The position numbers and the translations under genes were made by a program. From Aquilaria yunnanensis (taxonomy: Eukaryota > Streptophyta > Magnoliopsida > Malvales > Thymelaeaceae), in assembly GCA_039654915.1 (NCBI GenBank), contig CM077600.1, positions 35,328,492-35,392,491 on the forward strand: a DNA stretch of 64,000 nt, given 5' to 3'. Shown one piece after another: positions 1 to 15,072 of this stretch. The number at the start of each line of letters is the position of its first letter. Position 1 is the first letter of the stretch. The notes under the pieces are model-generated. The model was not told where the DNA came from and searched no databases. It saw only the letters and a list, made by a program, of their open reading frames with translations.

Positions 1-408
1 TCATAAACACTTAATCAAAGTAAATAAACACTTACTTGATTAGTTGACTAGGAGAGCTGTCACATCTTCATCGTACGATATCAAAAACATTAGATTTTGG
101 CTAAATTATTCTTCACAATTACATTTTTATATTTTTTTCATTGTAGTCCTAAACAATTATTCTCTTCTCATTAGGCCGTCAGATTGAGATTAAACAAGAG
201 GGAGTTTGGTGGCAACCTCATGTAGCCTGTTACAAGTTTCTTCTTTCTCTTCTTCCTTAAAATATCGACATCTTTCTTTTTTTCTTCCTTGAATCAATCT
301 CTTATTCTCATCTTGCTCAATCTTTATTCTCTCTCTTTTGTTCTTTTTCCTCAAATCAATCTAGGATTCCTTTACTTGGGTTTAGGCATGTGAGCTAGCT
401 TTTCATCA

Positions 409-2183
409 ATGACACTGTCGTTTTGGTTCTTTGGAATCGGAGGTTCGATCCCTTGATCCGTCAGCCATTGATGCTGCCAAGACTACCGATGAGGACAAGT
501 CAGCCATTGTAGAGATCGATAACGACGTCCTAGCCTCTTTTGGTTCTCTAGATAAGATCACTAATTTTTGTTTCTGATTTTTTTTCTAATATCGTTACCT
601 TTTTTTGTCTTTTACGGGTTTAGGTAGTTGATTTGGGTTTTTGGCTGTTATCAGGTGATGTTGTTGTGGAGGCGTAGAAACCAAAAACTGTAAGCTATAG
701 CAGACGGATGATGAAGAGACTTATGGAACCCTCCTTTTTCCCTTCAGTAGGGAAAGATTCTTTCCCACTGCTCCCAAGTATGTTCAATATTCCCACCTAT
801 AGCTTGTTTTGAATTCATTTATTGGTATTTGTGGATTTGCGGTTAAAGTTTGGTTTAAGCCATACAACTGGCCTGAAGTCCACTTAGTAGAGTAGTGAAG
901 TTTAGTTACCTTTGTTGTTCAAGTTCATATGCTTGCTGTAGCTTCATAAAAATAATTGGAGAAACAATTTTTGAACTATTTAGATGATGTTATAAAATGA
1001 GTGTTAAAGCTGAAATCCTCAAGTGGAGATATCGATTGTAATGTTTAAATAAAAACAAGTAAGCCTTTCAAAAGGAACAAACAATAGTCGACCATACATT
1101 CATGACAGGATTGAATCCTGCTATGTTCTTACTACAAACTAGTTAATAGTTATCCATTGCAATACAAAAGCATAAATAAGAGTATTGCTTATTATATCTA
1201 CTTAATTGCATGCGGAAAATTACTTGCTTTTTATGTTGATTGATTATAGTGACTTCTGGTCTTGTATGGGTCGGTGAGGTTCATGAATGCTAGCTATATC
1301 ATATAGAAGTCGATGCAAAAATCAAGAACATGGTTCTATTTTACTCACTTAGCTAAATCCTGGATATATATTAGTACGTGTCATGCTTTCAAAATGAAAT
1401 CCTTCATTGGTTACTACATTTGGTTTGCTTTCTTGTGGATATATCTTCAGCTCATGCCAAGAGGTTTTGTTTTTGTACTGAACTGATATTTTCTTTCTTT
1501 TTTATCTTCATTTTTTTGGTGAATTTTCTTTTGCCAATATTTTTCCATTTAACATTATAGGTTAGATTTATGGTCTTGAAATCATTGAATAGAGCCAGAT
1601 TTAGTATAGCAGTAGAATCCTTAAGACTGGTTAGTGAAAGTGTATCAGAATTTAACCATTGTTCTACTCATTATGATTTTTTGCCTTTCAGTGAATAAGC
1701 TATCATTTGATAGAATTTTCTGAATACTTTCATAGGGGTGCCCCCTATTTGGAGGAAGGAAATAGACAAGAAAGCGTACCATGATTTAAAGGAAGCCCTA
1801 TTGCATTAGGTGCGTATGGACCTGTGTTAGTTGATTCTAGTTCTTACTATTCTCTTTTCTCCGCAAAAAGCGACATTCTCAGCTGGCTAAAAGGAATAAC
1901 CATGAAGAAGGCTTATGAGTAGAGCATCTGAACAGGAAAACTCTCAATTGCAAGCTGTAGCATTTTGACACCAAGAAGCAAAAAGAAGGCTTTAATCAAA
2001 GAGCGAAAGAACAAGGAAGTGGAGGGAATAGAAGGAGAAGTTGGCTGGTTTGACTTAAGATGAGAAGTAGAAGCTGATCGATTCCAGAAGAGGGGACGTG
2101 AGAGCCAACGAAAGAGCGATCGGAGGAGCAAGAGAGGAAGATCTAGTGACTTAGACTCTAATCCTAAAGATAATGGTTAAAAA
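409..2183 (+). pseudogene. Unrecognised decayed gene, or very weakly supported multi-exon gene
   Basis: Several stretches look coding but do not join into one frame. Positions 413-574 are open and read an acidic segment containing IDAAKTTDEDKSAIVEIDND. About 713-775 reads DDEETYGTLLFPFSRERFF between an AG acceptor-like site and a GTATGT donor-like site. About 1738-1900 reads GAPYLEEGNRQESVP and continues after a stop. Positions 1985-2180 read a charged Arg/Ser-rich tail (RKSDRRSKRGRSS) interrupted by a TGA near 2060. The composition is protein-like, but the stops and frame shifts argue for a pseudogene. I do not recognise the family. A real gene whose exons I have mis-phased remains possible. 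Confidence 0.25.
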
Positions 2184-5100
2184 ATTATCAAAGCTGATAG
2201 CTTGTTCATGTTATTTGGATTAGTTGATGCTTTTGATTTTTTTGCATTGTAGACAAGACCTTTGCTCTTATAAGCACTACAGAATAGGAACTTTGATTCT
2301 GGGTCTTTTGAGTAAGTATTCAATATTTTGAGTAACTCCACGCCTAGATCTTTTTCTGGCATTATTAATAATCTAGGCATATTTTGAAAATTAGGTGGAA
2401 TAGGATTTTCAGCAATCGACTATAGATTCTCATAAACTTGAACAAGAACATGTGTTTTGGTGATTAGTTCTGTTGATCAGTGCATTTACAAAATGTACCA
2501 TATTGTTTATGTTATGTTTCTAGATTTGCCAAATTTTGTGATGATAAGACTATGTCTCTAGTTTATCCACAATTTTACGTATTTGGATTTGGATTTTTAG
2601 TTGATTTTATAGAGGTTTTTGATTGAACTGTAGTTTGCCTGGAATTCGTACCAGTAATCTTGCCTCTGTGGATTGCTACAAAATCCATGATAAATTGTAG
2701 GCTATGCATATACTGATGAAATTTTGTGTACTGATAACTATGTGTATCTACCAGATCCTTGAGTTTATAGAATATAATTTAGATATTTCTATGATTTTAT
2801 ATAATTGTTTTAGGAGATACTAGTATATCTAGAAACTAGTTATGTGTTCCCAGCAAAAGGGCCTGATTACAAGATTTATGTTAATTTATGTACTTAAAAT
2901 TTTTAGCTAAAATCTTGTATTAAAGTTCATGTATGTGTCTAGTTTATGTGCATTTTTTTGTATTATGGATTAGACATTCATGTGTTTTATTGGATTTCAT
3001 TAAGTAGGCTACTCTGTCTGAAATTCTAGGCAACAGCCTTGATATACCGCTTGGAGGTAAATTCGACCATAAACCATGCAGTGCATGTTTAAAGTTGGAA
3101 CTTTGCTTGAATGTGCCTGCATATGTCTAGTTTTGTCAGCATTTGACAGATTGTGATTTGAAGATCTGGGTGATTTTATATACTTCCCTAACTGAACTAT
3201 AGTTGTTTTGAAATTCGTATCAGTGACTGTATCTTTATGGCTTGTTATGAAGTTTATGATAATTTGTGTGCTTTGTATCTTTAGCTGAAAATTAGCATGT
3301 AGATAACTGTTTATTCTGAACAATGTGACTTGTGGTTTTAGTGATAGCCAAATGGTTTTGAACCAAATGAAAAGCATGTTACAAAAGTATTGTGTTTTTT
3401 TTTTGTTGTTATTTGGTTGGGTTTAAAGGTAGATCTGGTTTAATCTGGAAAGGTAATTTTGCAATTCTAGGGGGCTAAAACCTATACTTGATTCTGTAAC
3501 AAGGACTTAGTATGCTCCATGTTACCTTATGAGGATAAACTTTCGTATTAATTTTCATTTTAATCTTCTTTGATAGGGTTGACATTAAAAAGCATTGTTT
3601 GTTCATGTGGCATGATGTGGTCAAGTTTGAACCAAATCAAGTGTGACTTTTATGTTTTATTTTCTTTTTATGATAGATTTGTATTCGATGGTTAGTTTTG
3701 GAATTTGTAAATATTGATATTGGCAATTTTTTAGAAATAAATTTGATTGAAATTTACTTATTCTTATTTTTTAGAAGGAAAGATAAAGCTCATAAAGAGT
3801 GTATTCTAGTTTTTAATAAATTTATATGTTTTCATTATCACGGATAAAATGTAATAATAATATATCGATGGATAGCAACAGAAATCATGAAAATGCATTG
3901 TTGAGTTTATGAATATATGCCTCCGCTCGTAGTTTGTTTATACCATTTGTTAAAATTTCTAAAATCCTAAATTAAATTTTACTTTACACATTTTCTAGTA
4001 ATTTTAATTTTTATAATATTTTTTAGTTATTTTTTATATTTACTGAGAAAAAAATAATTTTACTTATCCAATAATTGTGTAAAAACACTCAACAAATTGA
4101 AATTACGTTAGTATTTTTTTCTAGTAAAAATTATCAAAGTATTTTTTAGGGGAAGAATTGATAATATAGAGGATTATAATTTTAGGCTACTTATCCAATT
4201 ATTTAAATAATTCAATTTACTTAATCTTTTTAAGAAGTAAAAAATAAATTGAAAGATGCTAAAATAATTAATAAATTTTTAAGTAAATCGTTCTTGGTGA
4301 ACTTGGTAAAGTTCGAAGATAGATTTATTTTTTTCAAATTTGATTGGTTTCATAGACCACAAAACGTGTTCAATCAACCTAGAAAAACCGATTGGTGGCA
4401 ATTCTTAAAAACACATTGCCATAAAAATGCAAATAAATTTTTCATTTACATATATTTTTAATTGGAAAAAAATTATTTGAAAGATAATTTTATTTAGGTG
4501 AAAGAAACTATTAATTGTAAAATTTCTATGATACTATTAATTTTTTTTATGAGTTTTTCTTTCTTAGACATAAAAAAGATAAATTCATAGAAATTTAACA
4601 ATATCATAAAAATTTTATTTCAAATGGATTATCACATCTTCATAGTATTGGTTTAGTTATGAAATTAGTTTTAGGTGAAAAAGATGTAAAAATAAAAATA
4701 AGTCATATTAGATTAAGTTGATTTTAGTTAAAACAAATTGACTAAGTTTTTTAGTAATATTTAAAATATTACACTTATCTCCCTCATATTTTAGAAACCT
4801 ATAAAAAAAATTTAAGGCCTCTTGATTTCAGGAACTCTTTAACTTGGTTAACACGAACAAGCTAATCCCTTAACTCGAACTTGTTTCATGTTGGTCGCTT
4901 AACTTGCAACTTAGTCTATGTCAATCATTTAACTTTGTAACTAACTTTGTAACTCGTGACAAGTTATTCCAATCACCTCATATAGTCATAATGTAATATC
5001 CCTTTTTGGAATGTTTAGAAACACTAGGGACTAAAATACAAAATAAGGAAAATAGCAAGGGTTAGTGTAATGTTTAGCAAAAAAAGATTCTAGTAAGCCT

Positions 5101-5327
5101 AATTGACGGTTATTTTAAATCCAACTGATGATTTTTTTTTAATCCAAGCTAAAGGGAAAAAATTACAGTAGCCACTGAATATAAGCCTTTTATGCCTAAT
5201 CATGTAATTTCCTTTATAAAACAATTAGGATGGAGGCGGTATTTTTTATATTACTGTAAAAAAACACATAACTTTTTTTCATCTTTCTTAAATTATGTAC
5301 TATTTACAAATGGTGCAAATAATCTAG
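2184..5327. other. AT-rich intergenic DNA
   Basis: No reading frame with protein-like composition, no recognisable RNA gene and no clear transposon boundary. The stretch at 4800-5000 (alternating phrases like 'cttaactcgaacttg' and 'ttaacttgcaactta') resembles the low-complexity ends of Mutator-like elements seen later in the window, but I find no matching inverted partner. Confidence 0.6.
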
Positions 5328-5545
5328 ATATATGAAGTAATATTTATTTTATATAATTATATATATTATTCATATCATTAGTTAATAATTATACTTTTTA
5401 GGCCTAACAAGAAATGATTAATTGGTTTCAATATATTTAATTATATATGTGATGATTACATTTAATAAATTGAATATCATTAAATATAATTCTATTAATT
5501 AACTATACTTTTTACTGAATACATATTTCTACATATTATTATTAT
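5328..5545 (+). repeat. AT-rich spacer repeat, copy 1
   Basis: This segment recurs in the same orientation at 6417-6655. Shared landmarks are the start (atgaagtaatatttatttta), the middle (tttttaggcctaa) and the end (tactttttact followed by aatacatatttcta). It lies immediately before the first telomere-like array, and copy 2 lies immediately before the second one, so spacer plus array was probably duplicated as a unit. Confidence 0.8.
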
Positions 5546-5756
5546 GAATACAGATTTTACGTTCATGTTTTTTTGTTCGATTTTAATACAAGTCAGGCCA
5601 ATTTTTATCTTAGGTAATTTTAGGTCAAGTTATTTAGGTCGGGTAATTATAGAGACTATTATGGATGCCAAAGAAATATAATTAAATATAATTATCTATT
5701 TTTTTAACTTAAACCATAAAATAGTAACAAAAACCGAAAAATAGAATGAAAATTAA

Positions 5757-6412
5757 ACCCTAATCCCTAACTCTAATTCTTAATCAACAACCTTAACTAA
5801 ACCTTAATCCTAAACCCCAACCCTAAACCCTAATCATAACCCTATTCCCTAAACGTTAACCTAATCTTAATCCTTAACCCTAAACTCTAATCCCTAATCA
5901 TAATCCCTAATTCTAAACTGTAGCATTAAAAACCCTAATTCTTAACCTTAACCATAACTCTATTCTCTAAACCTTAACCTAACCCTAATCCCTAATCCAT
6001 AATCTTAAACCCTAATCCCTAATCCTAAACCCTAAACCTTACATCCAAAAAGCCAAAAAACTAACCCTAACTCTAATCCTAATCCTAATCCTAAACCCTT
6101 AACTAGTTACTAACCCTAAACATTAACCATAACCCTAAACCCTAATTGTATATTCAGTGAACTATTCAATGAGAAATCTCAAACATTACATGTAACCTTA
6201 ACTTTAATCCTAATCCTAAACCCTAAACCAATTACTAACCCTAACTTTAAATCCTTAAACATAACTCTAACCCAAACCATAACCCTAAACCCTAATCCTT
6301 CATCCTATTCCCTAAAGCTTAACCTAACCTTAATCCCTAATCCTAACCTCTTAATCCTAAATCCTAACCTTAAACCTAAACACTAACCTTAATCCTGAAC
6401 CTTAACACCTTA
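5757..6412 (+). repeat. Degenerate interstitial telomere-like array 1 (CCCTAAA type)
   Basis: The stretch is made of variants of the plant telomere heptamer CCCTAAA (aaccctaaaccctaatcc, with CTAATCC and CCTTAAC variants). No long perfect run survives, so it is an old or subtelomere-derived array rather than a functional chromosome end. The C-rich strand is the plus strand throughout. Confidence 0.85.
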
Positions 6413-6416
6413 ATCA

Positions 6417-6655
6417 TATGAAGTAATATTTATTTTATATAATTATATACATTATTCATATCATTAGTTAATAATTATATTTTTTAGGCCTAAAAAGAAA
6501 TGATTTATTGGTTTCAATATATTTAATTATATATGTGATGATTATATTTAATAAAATGAATATTGTGAAATATAATTATATTAATTAATTATTATCATGA
6601 AATATAATTATGTTAATTAATTATACTTTTTACTAAATACATATTTCTACTTATT
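6417..6655 (+). repeat. AT-rich spacer repeat, copy 2
   Basis: Direct duplicate of 5328-5545, about 1.09 kb downstream. It carries a small internal duplication (gaaatataattat...ttaattaatta occurs twice near 6565-6625) that is absent from copy 1. Confidence 0.8.
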
Positions 6656-6814
6656 ATTATATTAGTTTTATTATTATTACGATTACTGTCAAAAAAATAA
6701 TAAGCACAAATTGCATGAATTATATATTCCAATTTTTTTGCAAGCGATTAACTAGTAATGATGAACAATTATGTATTTCATTTTGGAAAAAAAATAAGTA
6801 CATATTTTAAGCAA

Positions 6815-7110
6815 AAACCCCTAACACTAATTCCTAATCAATAACCCTAAACCTTAAATATCTAAACCAAAAATAAAAAACTAACCCTAATTCTAATCCT
6901 AAACCCTAAAACAATTACTAACCCTAACCTTAAATCCCTAAACATAACCCTAACCCTAAACCTAACACTAACCTTAATCCATAAGCCTAAACCCCAAGCC
7001 TAACACTAACACTAACCCTAACCCTAGCCATAACACTATTCCCTAAACCTTAACCTAACCTTAACCTAACCTTAATCCCTAATCTCTAACCCTAAACTTT
7101 AATCCTAAAC
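6815..7110 (+). repeat. Degenerate interstitial telomere-like array 2
   Basis: Same heptamer variants and orientation as array 1. It runs without a sharp boundary into the 21-bp minisatellite: around 7080-7140 the phrases change gradually from ccctaaac to cctaaatctgatac. Confidence 0.8.
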
Positions 7111-8965
7111 CTAAATCTGATACTACATGACCTAAACTTGACACCACATAACCTGGATATCATACCAGTTAAATCTAAATTTAATACCACATAACCTAAA
7201 TCTCATACTAACTGAACCTCAATCTAATACCATTTAACTTGAATTTAATACCACATAACCTGAATCTCATATTAGTTGAACCTAAATTTGATATCACAAC
7301 AGACTAAATATGATACCATAAGAACCTAAATCTCATACCATTAAACCTAAATCTCATACCACATGAACCTGAATCTCATACATCTTCACCTCAATCTTAT
7401 ACCACTTAACCTAAATCCTATATCACAACAACCAGAATCTCATATCACAAGCACCTAAATATTATATTATTTAACTTGAATTTCATATTGTTTAACCTGA
7501 AACTCATACCAATTAACCTGAATCCGATACCATAACAACCAGAATTTCATACCATAGAACCTAAATCTCATACCACTTAACCGGGATCTTATACCATAAC
7601 CTAAATCTCATACCAGTTAACCTAAATCTCATACCACTTAGCCTGAATCCAATACCACAACAACTTAAATCTCATATCACTTAACCTGAATCCGATATAA
7701 CAATGACCAAAATCTCATACCAATTAACCTAAATCTAATACCACATAACTTGAATCTCATATCACTTAACTTGAATATCATACCAACTTACCCTGAATCT
7801 CATACCACTTAACCTGAATATCATACCATAGTGCCAAAATCTCATACCACAAGAACTTGAATCTCATATCATTTAATCTGAATCTTATACCAACTAATCT
7901 GAATCTCATATCATGTGAACTTGAATCACATATCACAATAACCACAATCGCATACCATAGGAACCTGAATCTCATACCATTTAACCTGAATCCCATACCA
8001 TAAGAACCAGAATCTTATACCACATAAACTTGAAACTCATACCACTTAATCTCAATCTAATACCACTTAACCTGAATCCTATACCACAACAACCAAAATT
8101 TCATACCACAAGCACCTAAGTATCATACCATTTAACCTGAATCTTATACCATTTAAGCTGAATCTCATACTATTTAACCTGAATCTCATACCAGTTAACC
8201 TAAATCTTATACCACTTAACCTGAATCCTATACCATAACCTGAATTTCATACCATAAGAACCTGAATCTTATACCATTTAACCCGAATCTTATACCACAA
8301 CAACCTAAATATGATATTATAAGTAACAACCTGAATCTCATACAAGTTAATCTAAATCTCATACCAACTTAACCTGAATCTAATACCATTTAACCTAAAT
8401 CATATATCATTTAACCTCAATCGCATGCTTCTAAACCTGAATTTTATACCACAATAACCAGAAGCTTATACCACGGGAACCTTAATCCTATACCATAACA
8501 ACCATAATTTCATACCATTTTACCTTATTCCTATACCACAATAACCAGAATCTCATGTCACATAACCTGAATCTCACACCACTTAACCTTAATCTTACAC
8601 CACAACATAAATCTCAAACCATACCAGTTATCCTGAATCCTACACTACAATAACCAGAATCTCATACCACTTAACTTGAATCCTATACCACATAACCTAA
8701 ATTTCACACCACATAACCTCAATCTTATACCACAACATGAATCTTATACCATACTAGTTAACCTGAATCGCATATCATTTAACCTGAATCCTATACCACA
8801 TTAACCTTATACCACATAAACCTAAATCTCATACCATATCAACTTAATTATCATACCATCTAAATTTCATATCACACAAAGCTAAATCTAATACCATTTA
8901 ACCTGAATCCGATACCACCTAACCTAACTATCATACTGTTTAGCCTGAACTATATACCGCATAAC
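7111..8965 (+). repeat. Degenerate ~21-bp minisatellite
   Basis: About 1.85 kb of tandem units with consensus near AACCTGAATCTCATACCACTT (split here as AACCTGAATCTC + ATACCACTT). Units vary from about 18 to 25 bp by small indels and differ at several positions, giving roughly 85-90 copies. Because 21 is a multiple of three, open frames with a 7-residue period arise by chance (for example minus strand 7778-7996); I do not regard them as genes. Confidence 0.9.
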
Positions 8966-10368
8966 CTGTAACCTGTTGTTCAGCTTATATTAAAATTTTC
9001 TTACTTTGTATACTTTTGTTACATTTACAAACTTAGGTCCTTAATTGATAAAAAAATAAAAGTTTGGGAATGAGCCATGAAAAGGGGGGTTTTGGTACCA
9101 CTCTCTATATTTTAGAACGATCCCTATCTTATTCTCGCTTGCTATGCATAAAAGTGCATAGGAGGCAGATTGGATTCTTTTTTTTGCCCCTAGTTTATGG
9201 CCAAACTTTTCTTTCAATCCTTAAATATGTTGTTTCTGCCTTTTTGGTACCTGAACAACTCCATCTGAGAATGTTTACATCCCTGGTTTGGTGCGGTTCA
9301 CTGTTGTGCCTAAAAAATAGGGACTAAATCACTAGATGGAGAAGTTTAGGGATGAAAATGGCATCCCATACATACTCAAGGAATGGAATAAGAATTTGAC
9401 CATTCATTGGTCAAACGCAAAAAAAAAAAAAAAAAAAAACAAAGAAATGATGGGAGGAATTGGGCCAACAATTTTTTTTAATGCCTTTTCCCAGGGATGG
9501 TCAAACTTTTCTTTTGATTCCTTTACATTTAACTTCTGTCATATTAGTCCCTAAATTTCATGAGTTAGAGTGAAGACAAGGTTGAAATCAGGGACTTGAT
9601 CATCACTTGGATTAGCTCAGGGACCAAATAGACAGAAATGAAAAAATTTGGGACCAAATTTATGAAAGCCTCAAAACTTGAAAAATTAGATGAGAGTTTT
9701 TTAAAATTTTAAGGTATATAAAAATCTTAATTCCCATTGTTATACCCTAAATTGAGAACCAAAATTTATAAATACTTTAAAATTTGAAAAAAAGTATTTA
9801 AGTGTACTATAATTAAATATCTACAAATTTTAATCCCTGGTTACTAAATATTACAATTACAATTACAATGACTAGGCTACTCTCCTTCCCCATCTATAAT
9901 AATAGCTTGTGTGCAAAAATGAGCCTAACGTTCATAATGTTTTTTTAATATAATAATAAAATAAAATTTATTTTTAGTATATCTAAACCCTAAAACTCTA
10001 TTTTTTTCCCCCTTAAATTGAGCTCAAAGCCTGAATCAAGCTCAAGCCCTTGAATTGAGTTTGATTCAAGTTCAAATCTTGAATGAAGCTTTGAGTCTAT
10101 TAAGCTAACAAGCAACCCCCTATTCTTTTCGAGCCAAACTTCAAGCCCCAGTTTTCGACAGGTTCAAGGCCGGTTTTCCTCAAATACAATCTCTTGGCTT
10201 TTTGGCAAATATACATTTTCCTGTAAAGGTTTGGCATGAAAGTTTTAATTTGTCTGAAATAATGGGCGGCCTTTTCTTGTGGGTTAATTATACTTTCCTG
10301 TTGGAGTTTGGTACTAATCACGACTATACCCTTCAGGTTCGGAAACTACATTTACTCTGATAATTATA
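8966..10368. other. Intergenic DNA with transposon-like low-complexity pieces
   Basis: No gene recognised. It contains an A-run of about 20 bases at 9420-9439, which could be a retroposed poly(A) tail, and phrases such as 'agggaccaaat' that are typical of Mutator-like element ends. Positions 10180-10345 match 31405-31570 near the AIG1 gene (see that entry). Confidence 0.55.
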
Positions 10369-10815
10369 GGGTTAATTACAATTTGTCCCTTATTGTTTAG
10401 GTGAAATTATACTTTACCCCCTCTTGTGTCAAATATATACACTTTGCCCATGCCCTCTTTATATAGTCCGACAATAACTTCTAAAATTTTAATTTAGATA
10501 ATATGATAGTCATCTTCAACTAATTTTAATATATATAATAATTTTTTATAATTAATTGATATTTAAAAAATACTATTTTAAAAATTGAAAGAAATATAGA
10601 AAAAATACCCGATAATTTAAAATGCCCATTAACAGCAAAAAAAAATCATATAAATTGATATTAACAGAAAATGGCTACTGTAATGTGTAAATTAAGATTT
10701 CAAAAGTTGTTCTTAGACTGTATTAAAAAGGTAGGAGGCAAAGTATATATTTCTAAAATAGGAGAGGCAATGTGTAATTTTATCTAAACCTCGGGAAGTA
10801 AATTATAATTATTCC
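10369..10815. mobile_element. MITE (Mutator-type), copy downstream of OPR
   Basis: The element begins GGGTTAATTACAATTTGTCC and ends with the imperfect inverse (gggaagtaaattataattattcc). The flanking 9-mers are ataattata (left) and aaaattata (right), eight of nine matching, as expected for a Mutator-type target duplication. The interior is AT-rich and non-coding. Internal phrases (caataacttctaaaattttaa, tatgatagtcat) match those of the element at 14539-14995, so both belong to one family. Confidence 0.7.
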
Positions 10816-11989
10816 AAAATTATATTCTCCATTTTTTTTTTGCTCTCTGACATTATACTTCAAAGTCATGAACTATTAAATCCTAATTTAAAATGTCTTC
10901 TTGTAGTAAATTTAAAACTCTCTAATGAATTTTAGACAATTAATGAACAATCTAAAGAATCATGGTATTGACGGATAATCTAAGAATACGTTTTAACAAA
11001 AAAAAAAAAATCTTAAAGTTTTGCATTTTTAAAAATTATTGCAATGAAAGTGTGATATCCCTTATCAGGAGTATTTCTTAACCAAATTTTATAGTAATTA
11101 TTTCAAAAAAACAAAGTATGGTCAAAGAAGATCAATATCTAAAACGATGACATGAAGCGAGCAAAAGACAATGTCTTTTCTTTTTTCAACCTCTTATTGT
11201 TCTCCACTTCAATTTACTAAAATGGGTTTCTATAATATGTGCTCTTAGTGCACAAGATGCATTAGTTATCCTCTTAAATGGTTTATCTAATTGATTAAAT
11301 GAATATTTTTTTCAGTCTTTTTCTATTATTATGGTAAAATAAGTCCCCAGAGAATAATTTCTTTTCTCATTTCATAAGTTACTTTTTGGAGAAATCTCCC
11401 AAAGAGAAGATCACCAGGGGAAGTGGTCTGTCCGTTTCGGCAGAAAAGATCATCATGATTTATGGAGTTTGTACTTCGGGCAATATTACCTCTTTGCTGA
11501 TTCGTTATATCTTCTAGATTTTAAATCAGATAATCTTATGCAGCAGAACTCAGAATAAGAAATCAAACACTTGAACTCCTGGAGGCTGATTTTATCGTTG
11601 GACAAAAAAAGAATTCGAGCAAAAACGAATTTGGCCGAGGAAAGAGGCCAAGGCACCTGGAGATATCTATATGGGTAGGAGATAGATCAGGAAATTAACA
11701 GTCCATCTTCATTAAACAACCAGCTAGAATATCTGGGCTTTCTTCTAAAGTTTTTTATCTGATAAAAGTTTGACATAATTCCTATCCTAGGTAGGCAAAA
11801 GCGAATAAGCGTTCAGATGAAGTTCCTTTCATGAATAATCCAACTTCGAATGAAATATAACAAGCAAATTGGATTAATGTGCCAACACAGTGTTTACCAC
11901 ACAGAATCATGGGTCCAGAAAGATAATTGCAAACGTAAGACTAACAAATTGAAATCAAATCAATATGACGAGTAAATTATTGCTACAAG
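10816..11989. other. OPR downstream region and probable 3' UTR
   Basis: Non-coding. The part next to the OPR stop codon (about 11690-11989) is the likely 3' UTR of that minus-strand gene. Positions 11690-11900 have a diverged copy at 31575-31770. Nothing recognisable lies between 10816 and 11690. Confidence 0.5.
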
Positions 11990-14116
<2,127 letters not shown>

Positions 14117-14538
14117 GGGTATGTTTCAGGGTGAGCCTCGGAATCTGATGAATTGGGAGCGAGCACCCCAGGCGGGAATAAATAGCGGGGTTGAAGTGGA
14201 GCGAAAAGCAGAGACAGGGAGCTCCATCCCCATGGGAGCATCATCGGTGACGTCTTGCCCTGTCTCGCGCTGCCCACTTCCTTTGACGAGTGCTGGCCTG
14301 AATTATATATCCTGTGATCGCCACGTCATTACGGAGCCGGCCCTTGCCATTCACGATTATAATATGTTTGTCGGTGAGCTACCCGATTGTCGTGTTACAA
14401 TTTTTATTTTCAACTCATTTCTTGTCTTACTGGTTTATAATGAAAATCCTCCTGGGTCTGTCTCTCCACTCATCTTGCTCATATGGATTGAATATCAAGA
14501 TTCCCCTGGCTGGGCCTACAGTATATGATTTTAGAAAA

Positions 14539-14995
14539 GGGAAAGTTACTATTACTTTATAGGTTTACCCTAATATATAATTTGCCCCCTTTATTTTTAA
14601 AAATCTATATTTTATCCCTAATTTTTTTATACTGTCCAATAATAACTTTTCAAACTGTAATTTAAATAGTATGATAGTTATTTTTCTAGTAATATCAGTC
14701 TCATTAATATTTTTTTATATTTAATAGATATGTTAAATTATCAATTTTTTCTTTCTGTAAATTTATTTTTTTTCTTATAAATGTATATCAGTATTCTTTA
14801 AAGGTCAATTAGTTATGAGAAAAATATCAAAACTCTTGAAATTATTAAAAAATAGTTATCAAATAGTTTAATTTAGGGTTTCAGAAGTTATTGTTGGATA
14901 CTATAAAGTAAGTAGGTGGTAAGGTGTGTGCTTTTTAAAATAATGGGACCAAGTGTGGGTTAAGGCAAACTATAGGGGGCTTTTATAATTTACCC
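14539..14995. mobile_element. MITE (Mutator-type), copy upstream of OPR
   Basis: Starts GGGAAAGTTACTATTAC and ends TTATAATTTACCC, an imperfect inverse pair. Flanks are tttagaaaa and tttttgaaa, a diverged 9-bp duplication. The internal motif (caataacttttcaaactgtaa, tatgatagttat) shows it is the same family as 10369-10815. It sits about 420 bp upstream of the OPR start codon and may therefore lie in the promoter region. Confidence 0.7.
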
Positions 14996-15072
14996 TTTTT
15001 GAAAACGACGGGGAAAAGTTGGCAGCTGTGTCCAAGTTCAATGAACCCGCCTAGCAGCCTACGTTTTGGACC

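Noticed and set aside
7778..7996. Minus-strand 72-codon open frame with a 7-residue repeat
   Set aside because: It is a by-product of the 21-bp minisatellite (21 = 7 codons); neighbouring units drift out of frame.
7111..8965. Regularly spaced repeats considered as a CRISPR-like array
   Set aside because: Units are contiguous and degenerate, with no unique spacers, and the genome is a plant's.
10100..10321. Minus-strand 73-codon frame
   Set aside because: Falls in sequence repeated at 31405-31570 without a conserved frame; no recognisable protein.
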